Positions 21,620-33,104 are shown, numbered from the stretch's first letter. The stretch: DNA of 64,000 bases from Dryocosmus kuriphilus (GCA_038277395.1 CM076191.1:32635936-32699935), one strand, 5' to 3'. Numbers and translations: made by a program. The notes: generated by a model from the sequence alone, not told the origin.

Positions 21620-22163
21620 CCGGTTTCAAAAGTTTTTATTTCTTCAAAATCTCATTGTATGAAATGGTCAACTTTTTGGCAATCGCCTGTAAATGCGCTC
21701 AGTGAATTCGTTTATATATTTTTATTATAAAATTGATCAACAATTTTGAATGAAAAATTTTGAAATCCATGTATCACCTTGTCGATAAAATTAGCCAACT
21801 TCAGGGCAGAAATATGCTTTGAAAACCAAACATCCATAAAGTAAAAAATTTGTTAATGCAATTTGTTTACAACAATAAACTATTATAGGTCAACAATTTT
21901 TTTTCCACACAATTCTACGAATTAAATCTAAATAATACAGAGCATAGCAAAAATTTCGATAAAGAATTTAAAAAATGTTTAAAGTCGATATGTTATTCGC
22001 TCTTTGTATTAATATAAAATTTTCAATAAACAAGTATTAAAAAATGTGAAACATTCTGATTCTTTTAAAATTGACAAGTAACTATAGTATAAATCAAACT
22101 ATGCGAATAAGTGACCCCAGGTTGTGTTAAAAGTAAAAATCATATTTTTATTATTAAGTTACT
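21620..22163. other. No gene seen
   Basis: AT-rich flank of the retroelement with no recognised feature. Confidence 0.5.
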
Positions 22164-22611
22164 ATCGACCAGTATAATTAATTAATTAATTTCAGATGTT
22201 AAATTTAATTCGATTGATGGTCTAAATAATTTTTTAGCTAAACGAGAAAAAATATACCCCATTTCTATAAAAAATTATTTAGACCAGCAATTGAATTAAA
22301 TTTAACATCTAAAATTAATTAATTAATTATACTGGTCGATAATAACTAAAAACTATATCCAGATTCGTGAAATATTCTGGTTTAATTCATTCAAATTGAA
22401 AAACTTAACAGGTATAGGTGCAAACCCGCGTGTTGAATAAGGGAAACGATAAATGATCTACTGAGGCCTCGGTGGCGTAATTGGAAAACGCTCCACTCGT
22501 GAATAGTGACGTTCCTGGTTCAAATCCCGGCCGAGGTAGATTTTTTATCGTTTCTCTAAAAAATTATTTAGACCAGCAATCGAATTAAATTTAACATCTG
22601 AAATTAATTTA
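22164..22611. repeat. Palindromic repeat with a third partial arm
   Basis: The arm at 22164-22238 (ATCGACCAGTATAATTAATT outward end) is the reverse complement of 22268-22340 with few mismatches, forming a hairpin of about 73 bases per arm. The inner part of the right arm (AAAAATTATTTAGACCAGCA...) is repeated in direct orientation at about 22556-22611. The tRNA-like hairpin (22443-22554) lies between the two. This looks like two related MITE-type insertions, or one duplicated by an insertion. Confidence 0.85.
22443..22554 (+). other. tRNA-like sequence at the tip of an inverted repeat
   Basis: The core 22466-22537 (72 bases) folds as a tRNA cloverleaf. The acceptor pair is GCCTCGG/CCGAGGT, the D-arm has an A-box match TGGCGTAATTGG, the anticodon arm is CACT-CGTGAAT-AGTG, and the T-arm is CCTGG-TTCAAAT-CCCGG with one mismatch. 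The B-box GGTTCAAATCC differs from the consensus at one base. The anticodon would be TGA, but position 33 is G rather than T and there is no long serine variable arm, so it is unlikely to be a working tRNA. Outside it, GAAACGATAAATGATCTAC at 22443 pairs with GTAGATTTTTTATCGTTTC at 22536, extending the stem. It is probably a tRNA-derived repeat. Confidence 0.65.
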
Positions 22612-23679
22612 AGAATCATATTGTTACATGTTACATGTTTTTTATGTATTTGTCATAACACAATATATTCCTAAATCAAGAAAATATTGTCTAAAATTAA
22701 GAAAATATATTCTCAGATAAGGAATATATACTTTTGAATCATCTCAGCATTTTCTTACATCAAGAAAATCTAATCTTGTTCCAAGTAAACGGTATCAAGT
22801 ATTTATTTACTTGGATCAATTCACTTATTCTATTGTCCCCATTCGTACTTGCCATTGATTTGAGTCAAGTAAAATTTAATTGATCCAAGAAAATTTCGTT
22901 TCCAGTGTAGCTACATTGAACAGTGTGAGTAATCTGCAAGTTACTGTTCACAATCCACTACAGCCTACAATTTCTTGACCGAATTTGATGCTTTTTTTTT
23001 AAATGCTCAGGATTAGTTCCTGAAAAACGACTTCAGGCCCGATTTTTAAATTTAAATCTGTGTAATTTATGATTTAAACAAATAGAACGCCAAAATTGAA
23101 TATTTTACAAATATTATTTTTTTTTTCTCCGAAGAAAAGACTTAAGAGAAGTCGCTGTCTATCAGAATTATTAAAGATATACTTCAGGAACATCAATATT
23201 TAGCTTAAGATTTAAACCAATTATTATAAACAATTTATATTAAGAATTATTTTCATGCGATGCTCAACCGTAACAAAAAACTTTATATTGATTTAAAATG
23301 TCTAAAGATCTCGTAGGAGTAGTATTTAGAATGAAAAACTGCTTATTCAGAAGTAAAATTGCTATAGGTGACTGTTGGTTTTAATTATTGTTAATAACAA
23401 TGACAATTGTGAGTTGGTGCCACACTTTCTTGATGAAATATGATCACGTAGATAGCTGCAACATGACTTAGCAGAAAAAATAATTTTTCCCCGATGACAA
23501 ACAGTAAATTTTTTAATTGGTGTATAATATTGTTATTAGCAATACAGATATTTAACATTTTGTATTTCTCTGCAGCTATTTATTATAATTTAGAATTGAT
23601 TTGAAAGTTGTTTGACGAGAAAAACCATATTTAAAAAAAATACAATTTCTTTATTAGAATATTTATAATAATGGTAATT
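22612..23679. other. No gene seen
   Basis: AT-rich sequence without domain-like frames or repeats that I could pair in the window. Confidence 0.5.
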
Positions 23680-23889
23680 GTTAACTAATGCTTATTCTAT
23701 ATTCTAAATACTACCTCTACGTTTTTATTTTTAGGCTATTTTGCGGTTTAAAAATAACAAAATGTAAATTGTATTGATTACGGAAAAGCGATAATGCTTC
23801 GACACGTGTAAGTTTATTTCTTTTTCTTGAGTTGACCTTGACGACGCATTGATATGAATATTGGTTTCAGGCTTCGCAAATTCGTCCCA

Positions 23890-23894
<5 letters not shown>
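23680..23894. repeat. 215 bp direct duplication, left copy
   Basis: This matches 25196-25409 in direct orientation, from GTTAACTAATG to CGCAAATTCGTCCCAATGTA, with about 90 percent identity by eye. It includes the exact phrase GCGATAATGCTTCGACACGT. Its right end runs into a (TA)n tract (about 23893-23923), and the left end of the other copy also emerges from a (TA)n tract (25132-25190). Confidence 0.9.
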
Positions 23895-23923
<29 letters not shown>

Positions 23924-23926
<3 letters not shown>

Positions 23927-25129
23927 CATGTGAGTTGCAGTAATTAAGATTCTTATGTAATCTAGCAATTATTATTATTACCCGTAGGTATTAACACGTG
24001 AGCTCGATTAGCAATAGAATTCATTTATCTCATAGTAGCCGGCGCATAGGCTAACTGCGATACAGCACTGAATGCATTTGAAGGGCAGTAGGTTTTTAGG
24101 GGAAACTCTCCCACGCTAGGCGAATGTGTCCCACCCTCGCAAAAGTAGAGCAGAATTGGGGAGCGTGGGAGGGAAGCCCTTTAAAAGGCGGAAACTAACA
24201 AGAAACGAGGAAATGAACAAGAGCTCCAGAACCGAGAGGTTCTCTCAAAAAAAGAAAAAAATCATCTCTCTTCTCGACCAGGAGTGGCGGAATTATATTC
24301 CCAACCACTGCTGGAAAGGAACTTTTTTAAAGAATCTCGCCTGAGAGAAGCAGAGTTGTACTCTTAACTTCTGTCAGAAAAGATTCTTCTTTTAAAGCCA
24401 TTTTTTTACTGTCGGTTCTGGAGATCTCTTGTGCGAGCGACCTATATTAGAGATAGAGGTTAGGAGATTTACGGGAGAAACCCAAAATAGATTGTACAAG
24501 GCAGGCCCCGAAATTAATCCTTTCACCCTAAATAAAGCTCCCACAAAAGAAAAGGGAACCTTGTAGACGGCGAGGCGCCGAAGATTGTAAATCATAAAGA
24601 GAATAGCACCTTGAGGGTCAGGAGTAGCAGGTTAGGAAAGCGAACAAATTGTAAAGCTTAGAAGCTAAAGTTGAAATGGATAGATTCATGGAAAGGATAG
24701 TTAGCTCTTAAGCTGATGAAAGAAATAGAATAGGACTTCGACAATTAGTGTTTCAATCGAGTAGCAATATCAGAATATTTAGAGTAAAATGTAAGAATTA
24801 AGAAATAGGATAGTTAGTAAATTAGGGAAATAGAATTTAAGAAGGATAATATAATCACATCTCCTTTAATATAAGCGTCGAAATTTAAGCCATTTACAAA
24901 AAAATGCCAACGAGCCACGAATAAAATTAAAAAAAAAGGATCGAATAAGGAAGTAGATAGGATTAGCCGTTAACTGTAACTAACTATAGGTCAGAGTAGG
25001 TGTTCATAAATAAACTTTATCTTTTATATCGAAACTTGTACTCTCCTTCTTTAATTCGTAGACACCCTCCTTGACTATAAATGCATAAGCAAAAAGATAA
25101 CGATAAATAAGAGATAAAGAAAAGTTACA

Positions 25130-25131
<2 letters not shown>
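23924..25131. other. 1.2 kb between duplicated segments, possible solo LTR or unknown insert
   Basis: This block is bounded on both sides by (TA)n and then by the 215 bp direct repeats. No protein is recognisable; the frame at 24126-24344 has no domain. Purine-rich stretches around 24130-24260 and an AATAAA near 25011, followed by a pyrimidine-rich end, resemble a retroviral LTR. I could not identify TG...CA termini with a target duplication, so the identity is open. Confidence 0.25.
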
Positions 25132-25194
<63 letters not shown>

Positions 25195-25195
25195 G

Positions 25196-25409
25196 TTAAC
25201 TAATGGTTATTTTCCATTCTAAATACTACCCCTACTTTTTTATTTTCAGGCTATTTGCCGGTTTTAAAAATAAAAAAATGTAAATTGTATTGATTACGGA
25301 GAAGCGATAATGCTTCGACACGTGTAAGTTTATTTCTTTTTCTTGAGTTGACCTTGACGACGAATTGATATGAATTGGTTTCACGCTTCGCAAATTCGTC
25401 CCAATGTAT
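25196..25409. repeat. 215 bp direct duplication, right copy
   Basis: This is the partner of 23680-23894. The sequence continues on its right into non-repetitive DNA (TTTCAATTCGTTTCAAC), whereas the left copy goes into (TA)n. The right copy therefore probably keeps the ancestral right flank. Confidence 0.9.
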
Positions 25410-25511
25410 TTCAATTCGTTTCAACAAATCAGAAAACGGCATTCACAAGCATTCAGGAAATGTTAATTCGCCCCAAATCGTATCGATGCTTTTTCTTTTT
25501 CTGGGTATATA

Positions 25512-26050
25512 TACAGGGTGTCCCATTTTAACTTAGACAGTAGAAAAACTCAAAAATGATTTGGGGTAGCGAAAAAATGTTTCAGACAGAAGTTGCTTAG
25601 CTTTGAGGGGGACATGTTCTGGTGACCTTGCCTTTGAGCTTGAACATGTTTTTTTCAAGGTCATCTCAAGGTCAACGTTGTTTTAAAAATATTAACACCT
25701 ATTTTTGATCGCGGATTCGGAATCTACGTGAAATTCTACGTTCAGATGATGTATCATGTGCAGGGTCCAAATGACTCCCACACCATCCCCAAGGTCATTT
25801 CAAGGTCAACGTTGTTTTTTGAATAGTAAAACCTATTTTTGATCGCGGATTCGGAATCTACGTGAAATTCTACGTTCAGATGATGTATCGTGTGCGGGGT
25901 CCAAATGACCCTCAACCCATACCCAAGGTCATTTCAAGGTAAAAGTTGTATTTTAAACAGGAACACCTATTTTTCATTGCTGATTTGGAATCTACCTGAA
26001 ATTCTACGTTCAGATGATGTATCATATCTATGTAGATGATCTATCACTGG
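25512..26050 (+). repeat. Repeat with three 134 bp tandem units (copy 1)
   Basis: After a terminus-like CAGGGTGTCCCATTTTAACT come a unique segment and three tandem units starting at about 25702, 25836 and 25970. Each unit contains GATCGCGGATTCGGAATCTA, ACGTTCAGATGATGTATCAT, and a segment on GGTCATTTCAAGGTCAACG. The whole block is present in reverse complement at about 40790-41290, upstream of the DUF4817 transposase, so it may be the subterminal region of that transposon family. It is non-coding. Confidence 0.85.
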
Positions 26051-26774
26051 TACCACAGGACGCCATTGGTACCCCAAGGGGGAACTTGGGATCGAAGTTA
26101 TTTCTTCAACACTGTCCTAGCGTCTTTTGGGCTGTTTCTTGGTTCGCACTGATCTAAGCAACCAAGAGGCTTTGCCCCGGTAACGAGAGGACCCATCATT
26201 CTCGAATTGTAATTATTATTTGAAGAATTTACAACATAGCATCCCTAGATTGACTCTTTATAAAAAATTTAACATATATATTAAAAAAATTGCTACTAAA
26301 TTAATATAAAAAAACACGTAACGGCGAGAGGTCTCCAAGCGCTAAATTGTGGGCAAGGAACTACCGAACCTAGCGGCAAAATAGCTAACAGACCTAATGG
26401 CACGCCCACTCACTCCAATTTTTACCCCTTACCTCACCGCAGAAAGTTTGGGTTTGGGTCGCCGAGAAGGCTCGCTATGCGGCTGTGGCCGGTTTCGGCT
26501 ATTGTACTATTCAACACTGAGGATACTGAGATCCCGAGCATTCCGAGTTTCTTACCTAAGGTCCAAAACTATAACTGCAAGAAATATCTCGTCAAAAGCG
26601 AAGTGGATGTGATAAAAATTTAAGATTTTCCAAAAATTTGCCAAAAATACTTCTCTGGCTTTTAAAAAATTAGCACATTTCTTTAAATTCTGCTTCGAAT
26701 CATATGTACTTTTAGGAATCACTTTTATCGTGAAAAGAGATCGTAGATTGGTTGTAAAATTAAAAAAAAAAGAA
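26051..26774. other. No gene identified; GC-richer segment
   Basis: A moderately GC-rich stretch with one 71-codon frame (26397-26612) that has no recognisable domain. I cannot pair it with other sequence in the window. Confidence 0.4.
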
Positions 26775-27476
26775 CAGGATTCATGAAATCTCTACTTTTA
26801 TGACATCCTGAATACGAAAAAACATGTACGTTGGTGTCTGTCTGTCGTTGTCACAATTTTTGAAAGCTTAAAAATAATAAATTCTGTTCCCAAATTTTCA
26901 AATTTCTGCCAAACTATACAAGATATGGAAAAAATGATAATGAACAAAGTTGTTCACCTCAAAAAGATCTAAAAATTTAGTTTCTATCTTTTTTTTGTGA
27001 GGATGCATAGTTCTCGAGTTATTTGTGGAATATGTCATCAAATATGAAGAAATCCATTTTTTAGAAAAAGTATGTGAGATGCGAGAAATTGTTCACCTTG
27101 GAAAGACATACAAATTTTCATGAAACCATTTTTTGATCAAATGCATACTTATACGTTTACGTGTAATAGGTTTTATATTGGTGTCTGTCGTCGTCATCAT
27201 CAGTATATCGGATAACTTTCTAAAGACTAATCGGATTAGATGGTGCTTTGGCACACATTCTGAAAACTTAAAAATCAAAAGTGCAAGTTTGTTAACCAGT
27301 CTTCTTTTACCAACGGTTATGGTTTCATCCTTAATAAATTCTTTCCAAAATTCAAATTTCCCGCCAAACTATAAAAGATATGGAAAGAATGAATATAAAC
27401 AAAGTTGTTCACCTCAAAAAGATCTACACATTTTTACATTCTCATCAGAGAAGGTATTAGATTTATGTCAAATTTG

Positions 27477-27477
<1 letters not shown>

Positions 27478-27520
<43 letters not shown>
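27478..27520. repeat. Poly-C run of 43 bases
   Basis: An uninterrupted run of 43 C residues sits within the foldback left arm, in otherwise AT-rich DNA. It may be a real homopolymer expansion or an assembly or sequencing artefact, and its true length is uncertain. Confidence 0.95.
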
Positions 27521-27564
27521 AGTTTTCATCAAATGTCCACGTTTTGGGACCCCCTGAGTGAGAA

Positions 27565-27660
27565 AAAACGATTTTTACGACGGTGTCTGTTGTTGTCGTC
27601 GTTGCCGTTGTCGTCGTTGTCGTTGTTCTCGTTGTCATCGCTGTTGTCGTTGTCGTCCAA
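27565..27660. repeat. GTT/GTC trinucleotide microsatellite
   Basis: A run of GTTGTCGTC-type triplets follows the poly-C tract. It matches an expansion of the short GTCGTCGTC phrase seen in another unit near 27185. Apparent Cys/Arg or Thr-rich reading frames across it are microsatellite products. Confidence 0.85.
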
Positions 27661-28469
27661 AAAGAAATGACGAGTTCGTTAACCAGCGGTTTTTGACCAA
27701 CGGTTATGGTTTTATCCATCAAAATTGGTTTTCACAAAATCAAAACATCCATTTTCCGGCTAAAATATGCGAGATACAGAAAATATGTATATAACTAAAA
27801 TTATTTATCTTAAAAAAAGCTATAAATTTTGTCTTAACCGTTTTTTGATAAAGTGCGCGGTTTTCGGTTTAATCGAAAAAATGTTATTAAACATAAAAAA
27901 CTGTGGTTTTCCGCCAAAATATTTCAGATACGAAAAACAAGTTAATAAACAAAACTGTTCAACTCAAAAACATTTACAAAATTTGATTCAACTCTTTTTT
28001 GATAAAATGCACGATTTTGGTTTTAATCGAGAAAACGCTATTAAAATATCAAAAATTCAATTTTCCCGCCAAAATATGCAAGATATAAAAGAAATGATAA
28101 TAAACAAAGTTCTTCATCTCAAAAAGATCTACAAATTTATTCCTGAAAATTTTTTTTTTAAGTCGCATGGTTTTTGAGTTATTAGTGAAATATGTTATTC
28201 AATATAAAGATATCCACTTTTTTTTTTGTACAGACGCATAGTTTTTGAGTTCTTCCTGAAATATGATTTAAATATAAAGAAACCACTTTTCAACAAAACT
28301 GTGCAACACATGATAAAATATTGACGAGTAGAATTGTTAACCTTGGAAAAAGTTACAAAATTTATTCATAAGACTCATTGTTTTACTTTTAAGAATCGAA
28401 ATTCTGCATTGTGAAAATATGGAAAATCACAAAAAACTTTAGTAATGTACAATAGATTTAAAAAATATT

Positions 28470-28800
28470 AATTATCGAGCGCGAAGCACGAGTGTCATGA
28501 TGAGAATGTATTTCTTAAGGTCGATAGAGCCTTAAGTAAATTCAAATTTAATAATTTCATTAAAAGTTGATGTTTTGAAAGTTTAAGAACCAAGTAAGGA
28601 AAGCCGAGCACGATGTACGAGGACCAAAAATATCCAAGCACGAAGCTCGAATGTAGTGGTATTTCTAAACACCGAGCGCGAAGCGCAAGGTGAATATATT
28701 ATCGAGCGCGAAGCGCGAGGTGCATATAGTATCGAGCGCGAGTGCCGAAAGGCGCGCTCATATCGCGCGCGAAGCGCGCGATGAGAATGTGCCCGTGAAG
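28470..28800. repeat. CpG-rich GCGCGAAGCGCGA motif cluster
   Basis: The motif TCGAGCGCGAAGCGCGAGGTG and its variants occur several times, at about 28477, 28676, 28700, 28727 and 28765, in AT-rich surroundings. The core GCGCGAAGCGCG is nearly palindromic. An inverted version of the same cluster, with the same neighbouring repeats, lies at 52500-52760. It appears to be an internal module of the foldback family. Confidence 0.75.
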
Positions 28801-30090
28801 CAGGCAGATTTCTTTTTTAGGATGCATAGTTTTTGAGTTATTCGTAAAATATGTTATGAAATATAAAGAAATCCACTTTTCAGGAAAACCATGCCCGGTA
28901 TCAGTTTGGTATCGGATCGAGTTTTGTGTGGGAAGTCTATATATCGGGATTCCGATACTCCTTCGATAATGTATTTCAATCGCTCTTAATACGTTATTTA
29001 CCTTGCGCAACGCGCTCAGTGTTTATACATCACTCTAAATTTGTGCGTATGGACCTTCTAAAATTAAACATCGAACCGTTGACCAGTGTAATTTGGTAAT
29101 TTTTAATTTGTTGTAAAAGCTCCTTCGTCTTTAACAAGTACATTCTCATCAGGTGTCACGCGCTTTGCGCTCCTATAAAATTTATATAAAACGTGACATT
29201 TATTTTTGCAGTTTGGGAGTAAATGATTTTTTTTATATTTGGTAACACTTTTCGCGATGAAAACAAAAACTATGCGTCCTATAAAAAATGGTCTGAAATA
29301 AATATGCAAACCTTTTTGAGGTGAATAGTTTTTCTCATCGACATTTTTTTCGCATCTCGCATGGTTTGAACGAAAATTGAATTCTTAATTGTAATAATAT
29401 TTTTCGCGATTAAAACGGAAACTATGAGTCCTAAAAAAAAATAGTCTGAAGTAAATATGTAAACCTTTTTGAGATGAATAATTTTTCTCGTTGAGATTTT
29501 TTTCGCATCTCGCATAGGTTGAACGCAAAATTGAATTCTTGATTTTTAATAATATTTACCACGACTAAGAGAAAAACTATTTGTCTTGCAAAAAAGTATA
29601 AAGAGAACTTGTAGATCTGTCTGAAAGAAACAACTCCGCTTCTTAACATTTTATTCGTCCCTCGCATAATTTGGTGGGAAAATTTCATTCTTCGTTTGTA
29701 CTAATAACATTGTTGATCATTAAAACGAAAAATATGCATCGCATCACAAAATGGTATAAAGCGCATTTGTAGATATTTTCGAGATAATTAACTTTGTTTC
29801 TTAATACTTTTTTCGTATATCGCATAGCTCGGGCGAAAAATTGAATGTTTGATTTTTCGAAAAGTACTTTCGGTGGATAGAACCAGAACCATTGGTCAAA
29901 AAAGGCTGTTTAATGAACTTGAAGTTTGATTTTTAAACCCCGTAAAAGTGTGCCAAAGTACAATCCAATCCGATTAGTCTTTCGAAAGTTATGGTGCTAA
30001 CAGACACCAACAACCAACGTAAAACACGGTTTTTTGGATGCACGGGGTTACAAATGACAAAAAGTCGAGATTTCATGAAATCCGCGAAAG

Positions 30091-31284
30091 TCAGTTTTCA
30101 CATAAAGGTAATACCTTCATCACTGAGATGAGAATGCAAAAATTATCTTTCCATTACAATTTTTGGAAAATGATACAAAAAATTTTTTGTGTAAAATCAA
30201 AAAGAAATTTATTTTAGCATGTAGATTATTATTATGAGATATTTTTAAAAGTAATAGTATAAAATTTACGTTTCCATTTATTTACTTATTAAGAAAATCT
30301 TCATAATCTCTGTAATATAACCAGAAAAAATTAATTAGAAAATAGTGAACTTTTTTACAAAAAGAAAAATAAGAAATTTATATTTTACGGGAGAAAATAT
30401 AGTATAGCCTGTCTGTTGATAGGAGCAGATTATTTCACAGTTCACTCGCTGACACAATTATAAGTAAAATAAAAAATTGTACTTTTTATATTGGTACAGC
30501 TTCAGATATTATGGCCTGGAAATTTTTTTTAATGTATAATAAAATTGTTTCTGTACAATGAGCAGAAAATTTTCCAGGATTTTTTTCAAGAAAGTAAAAA
30601 AACATTACGTAAAATACTAACATCGAAATCACTATCTGAAGATTACATAAAAGTCCACGGCGTGTTTATCAAATTTTGCAATAAAAAATATTCTTGGATA
30701 TTACTGTGTAACTACTAAAAATTCATGACTTTTCTCAAGAAATATTTAAAGGTAAATGTAAATTGTGCCCAGTGATCTGAATCTGACTGTACGAGGTGCT
30801 TTCGCGAATGCATGGTCGTCATATACACGCAAGAAAAAGAACCACTAAATACATGTATAACCGTCATTGGTGGTAACTTCACGAATTATTCTGTCACTTG
30901 GACTAAAACTTCTTTTTATCCTAATTAATTTATGCAAAAACTAAAGATTTAAATTAAACGGAAATAGATCTTTAAAGTGTTTCACGATATTAACCGATTT
31001 TTTACTGTTTTTTTTTAAATCTTCTCGTAATAATATAATGAAGCTAATGAAAGCCTATTAAGATTCGATTTATTAATATTTTACAGAATTTTGTTTCTCC
31101 TAACCGGCTCTAATCAGCAAACAAAGGGACGGTTCTTCAAGGGTCAGGCTCGGGCCGAGTAGCACGAGCGGTTCTAATCGTCAACAATAGGACCACTGCG
31201 CTTAGCAAATAACCCGCCACCCAAGAGTTGGGTTACAGTCCTTGCCTGACCCAGGACCCTTTTTTCTGAAAATATTCTTGCAGT
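30091..31284. other. No gene seen
   Basis: AT-rich sequence. A GC-richer patch at 31110-31260 (with GGGTCAGGCTCGGGCC and TGCCTGACCCAGGACCC) has weak inverted similarity but no identified function. It directly flanks the errantivirus insertion. Confidence 0.45.
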
Positions 31285-31288
31285 CATT

Positions 31289-31473
31289 TGCTATACTGGA
31301 AAATACTCAATCTGGTTTTTAAAAATGAGTGATATCTCTGAAGAGATATCACGTGCCTTTATTGTCGTAGTATACAGTGTAGAATCAAACTTAGAACTAA
31401 CTCTTGGGCCTAATGCCCCATATATATATAGGTTGCTTATCTAAATGAGCTATGAGCCTGTGGTTATATTACA
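31289..31473 (-). repeat. 3' LTR of errantivirus copy 2 (185 bp)
   Basis: On the minus strand it begins TGTAATATAACC and ends CCAGTATAGCA, with a terminal-end substitution relative to the other LTR (ACA). The TA tract is 11 bases here. The polyadenylation signal and the GTGATATCTCT palindrome are present. A polypurine tract (AAAAGGAGGAGGGC) precedes it at about 31474-31490. Confidence 0.96.
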
Positions 31474-31511
31474 GCCCTCCTCCTTTTGGACTGTTTTTGG
31501 TCTCTAAAAAC

Positions 31512-33104
31512 CTAAAATTTCAAAGATCTGGGTGTAATTGATTTAGGTATAGAGATGCTAGTATTAATCATTGGGACTGCTTCTTGTCGGTGTACGGTGT
31601 TGGCTTTGTTGCCGAAACTACAATTTGTGTAGCAGTTATCCATTACTCGCCTTACAAGGTCAATTATAGCGTTGAATAATCCGATTTTGTACATAGTCTG
31701 GTATGTCTTGGTCATATGTTAAGTTCAATTTTACTGTCCGAGTGACGTTCAGGTCGTTGTTTCTAATGTTTAATGAAATTCTTGGTGACATGATTTTGCA
31801 GTTGTTTCCGGTTATTATAAATGTTCCAACATTGATGGTTTGGGAGTCCATTGAGTGATTAAAGCAAATCAAATCAATTTACTCTGTTTTGGTAAATATT
31901 GCTAGGTATCCATTTGTAATTGGTATGTAAGTTTCCGGTTGTAATAGGAATGTTCCTAACTTGCATTTACCTTTAGATTGAAACGTTAAGGAGACTAGCG
32001 TCGCAAGTACTTTGCTGATAAGTTAAAAAATCCGGTTGTTGTCTCTTACAAATTTTGATTCCTTCGACTGATTTGCATTTATTTAGGCTTTCTTTGTCGG
32101 TTGGCACATAGATATATCTTCCGGTAAGGAGGTACTCGTGGTCCAATATGATGCTCGTGAAAGACCCATCTTTTTGTTTATTTGGGATTGGTATTATTCT
32201 TTCGATGGTCAGGATTTCATTTTTTAATATCGGTAGTTTTATGACATATACTAAGGAGTCTGTTGTTGTTAGTATGTTAATGTCTGCTGAGTCGATTATT
32301 CTTTGGTAGTTGGTTTCCCGTCCTTCAAAATGATACCTTGTCTTGTGCTGGGTTTCGAATTCCTGGATGGTTGCTTTCATTATCGCAGGCGTGACTATAG
32401 TGGGTTCGATCATTCCATGTTTACCTATGTTAATCGCATTTAAAGCGGTTGACAGGTCTTCGCTCATTTCGGCGATAAAATCTCTAAGGTTGCTATCCTG
32501 TCCCGTAACACTGATTGCCTTTTGTCTTCGTTTGACGCGTTCATTAGTCTCTTCATTAGTTGGTTTTCGATAACGAGTTTGTTGTCGAAACTTTTCATAT
32601 CTTGCGAGGAGCTATCGAGAATTAGTTTAATGATTTTCGTGTTGTTTTTAACAATTTCAGCCACTCTCTTGTTGTCCGAGTAACCTGATCGAATTCGTGA
32701 TTGACCTGATCTATGTCGTTTTGGGATAGTGTCCCGAAAAGTGTTTTCGAGATATCTCCTATGAAGTTAAATAAACCTCTTCTGAGTCTAACTTTGCCCA
32801 TAATATTGTGTAATAAGACTTCTTTAGCTTTTAATCGGTCATACCTGGAAGCTACGCCATCGACAGTGCTCCTAATCGGGCAATTGTGGTCGCAATTTTG
32901 GGTTAAGAAATCTTTTAGTTTTTTAATGGTATACATTCTTTTATAAGTGTTGGTAAGATTGACTCCGATTATGAATGTCCATTGTTCTTCGTAAATGGTG
33001 GCCAAACCGAGTTCTTCTTTATACAAGTTGGTTGTCAGCGGCTCGATTTTTACTTGTGCTTTGACCAGGGCCATCATTGTCAGTAGTAAGAGGCCGACCC
33101 TCAT
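31512..33104 (-). pseudogene. env: Errantivirus envelope gene, frameshifted with 206 bp deletion (copy 2)
   Basis: This is the same env as in copy 1, starting at the ATG at 33102-33104 immediately after an AG splice acceptor. The signal segment, the basic RLRR cleavage site and the following GLFNFIGDISK stretch are intact. The frame breaks near 32650 and 32465, and the next block ends at 31973. Compared with copy 1, the bases corresponding to 21006-21211 are missing (junction near 31696, with an AC microhomology). That removes the membrane-proximal part and much of the transmembrane anchor. The C-terminal tail survives out of frame. No functional envelope protein can come from this copy. Confidence 0.9.

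Larger units (their letters stand above)
26775..30090. mobile_element. Foldback-like element with long, internally repeated inverted arms
   Basis: The outer ends are inverted: TTCATGAAATCTC near 26779 against GAGATTTCATGAAATC near 30070, then GTTGGTGTCTGTC near 26830 against the AACAGACACCAAC phrase near 30000. Inside, the left arm (to about 28900) repeats a loose unit of roughly 150-200 bases containing TTCACCTCAAAAAGATCTA, a GATGCATAGTTTTTGAGTTA-like phrase and a CGCCAAACTATACAAGATA-like phrase. The right arm (about 29150-29900) carries the same units reversed (GCATCTCGCATAGTTTGAAC, TTTTGAGATGAATAA). Long inverted arms made of direct repeats are the hallmark of Foldback-type transposons. 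The reading frames inside are repeats, not genes. Confidence 0.65.

Noticed and set aside
22466..22537. Functional tRNA-Ser(TGA)
   Set aside because: It lacks the long variable arm and U33, has a T-stem mismatch, and is embedded in an inverted repeat; better read as a tRNA-derived repeat.
26397..26612. 71-codon open frame in a GC-richer segment
   Set aside because: No domain, no splice context and no repeat partner; insufficient support as a gene.
27558..27794. Cys/Arg-rich open frame
   Set aside because: It is produced by the GTT/GTC microsatellite.
27767..29688. Several Lys/Phe-rich open frames
   Set aside because: They recur with the foldback repeat units on both strands and have no conserved domain.
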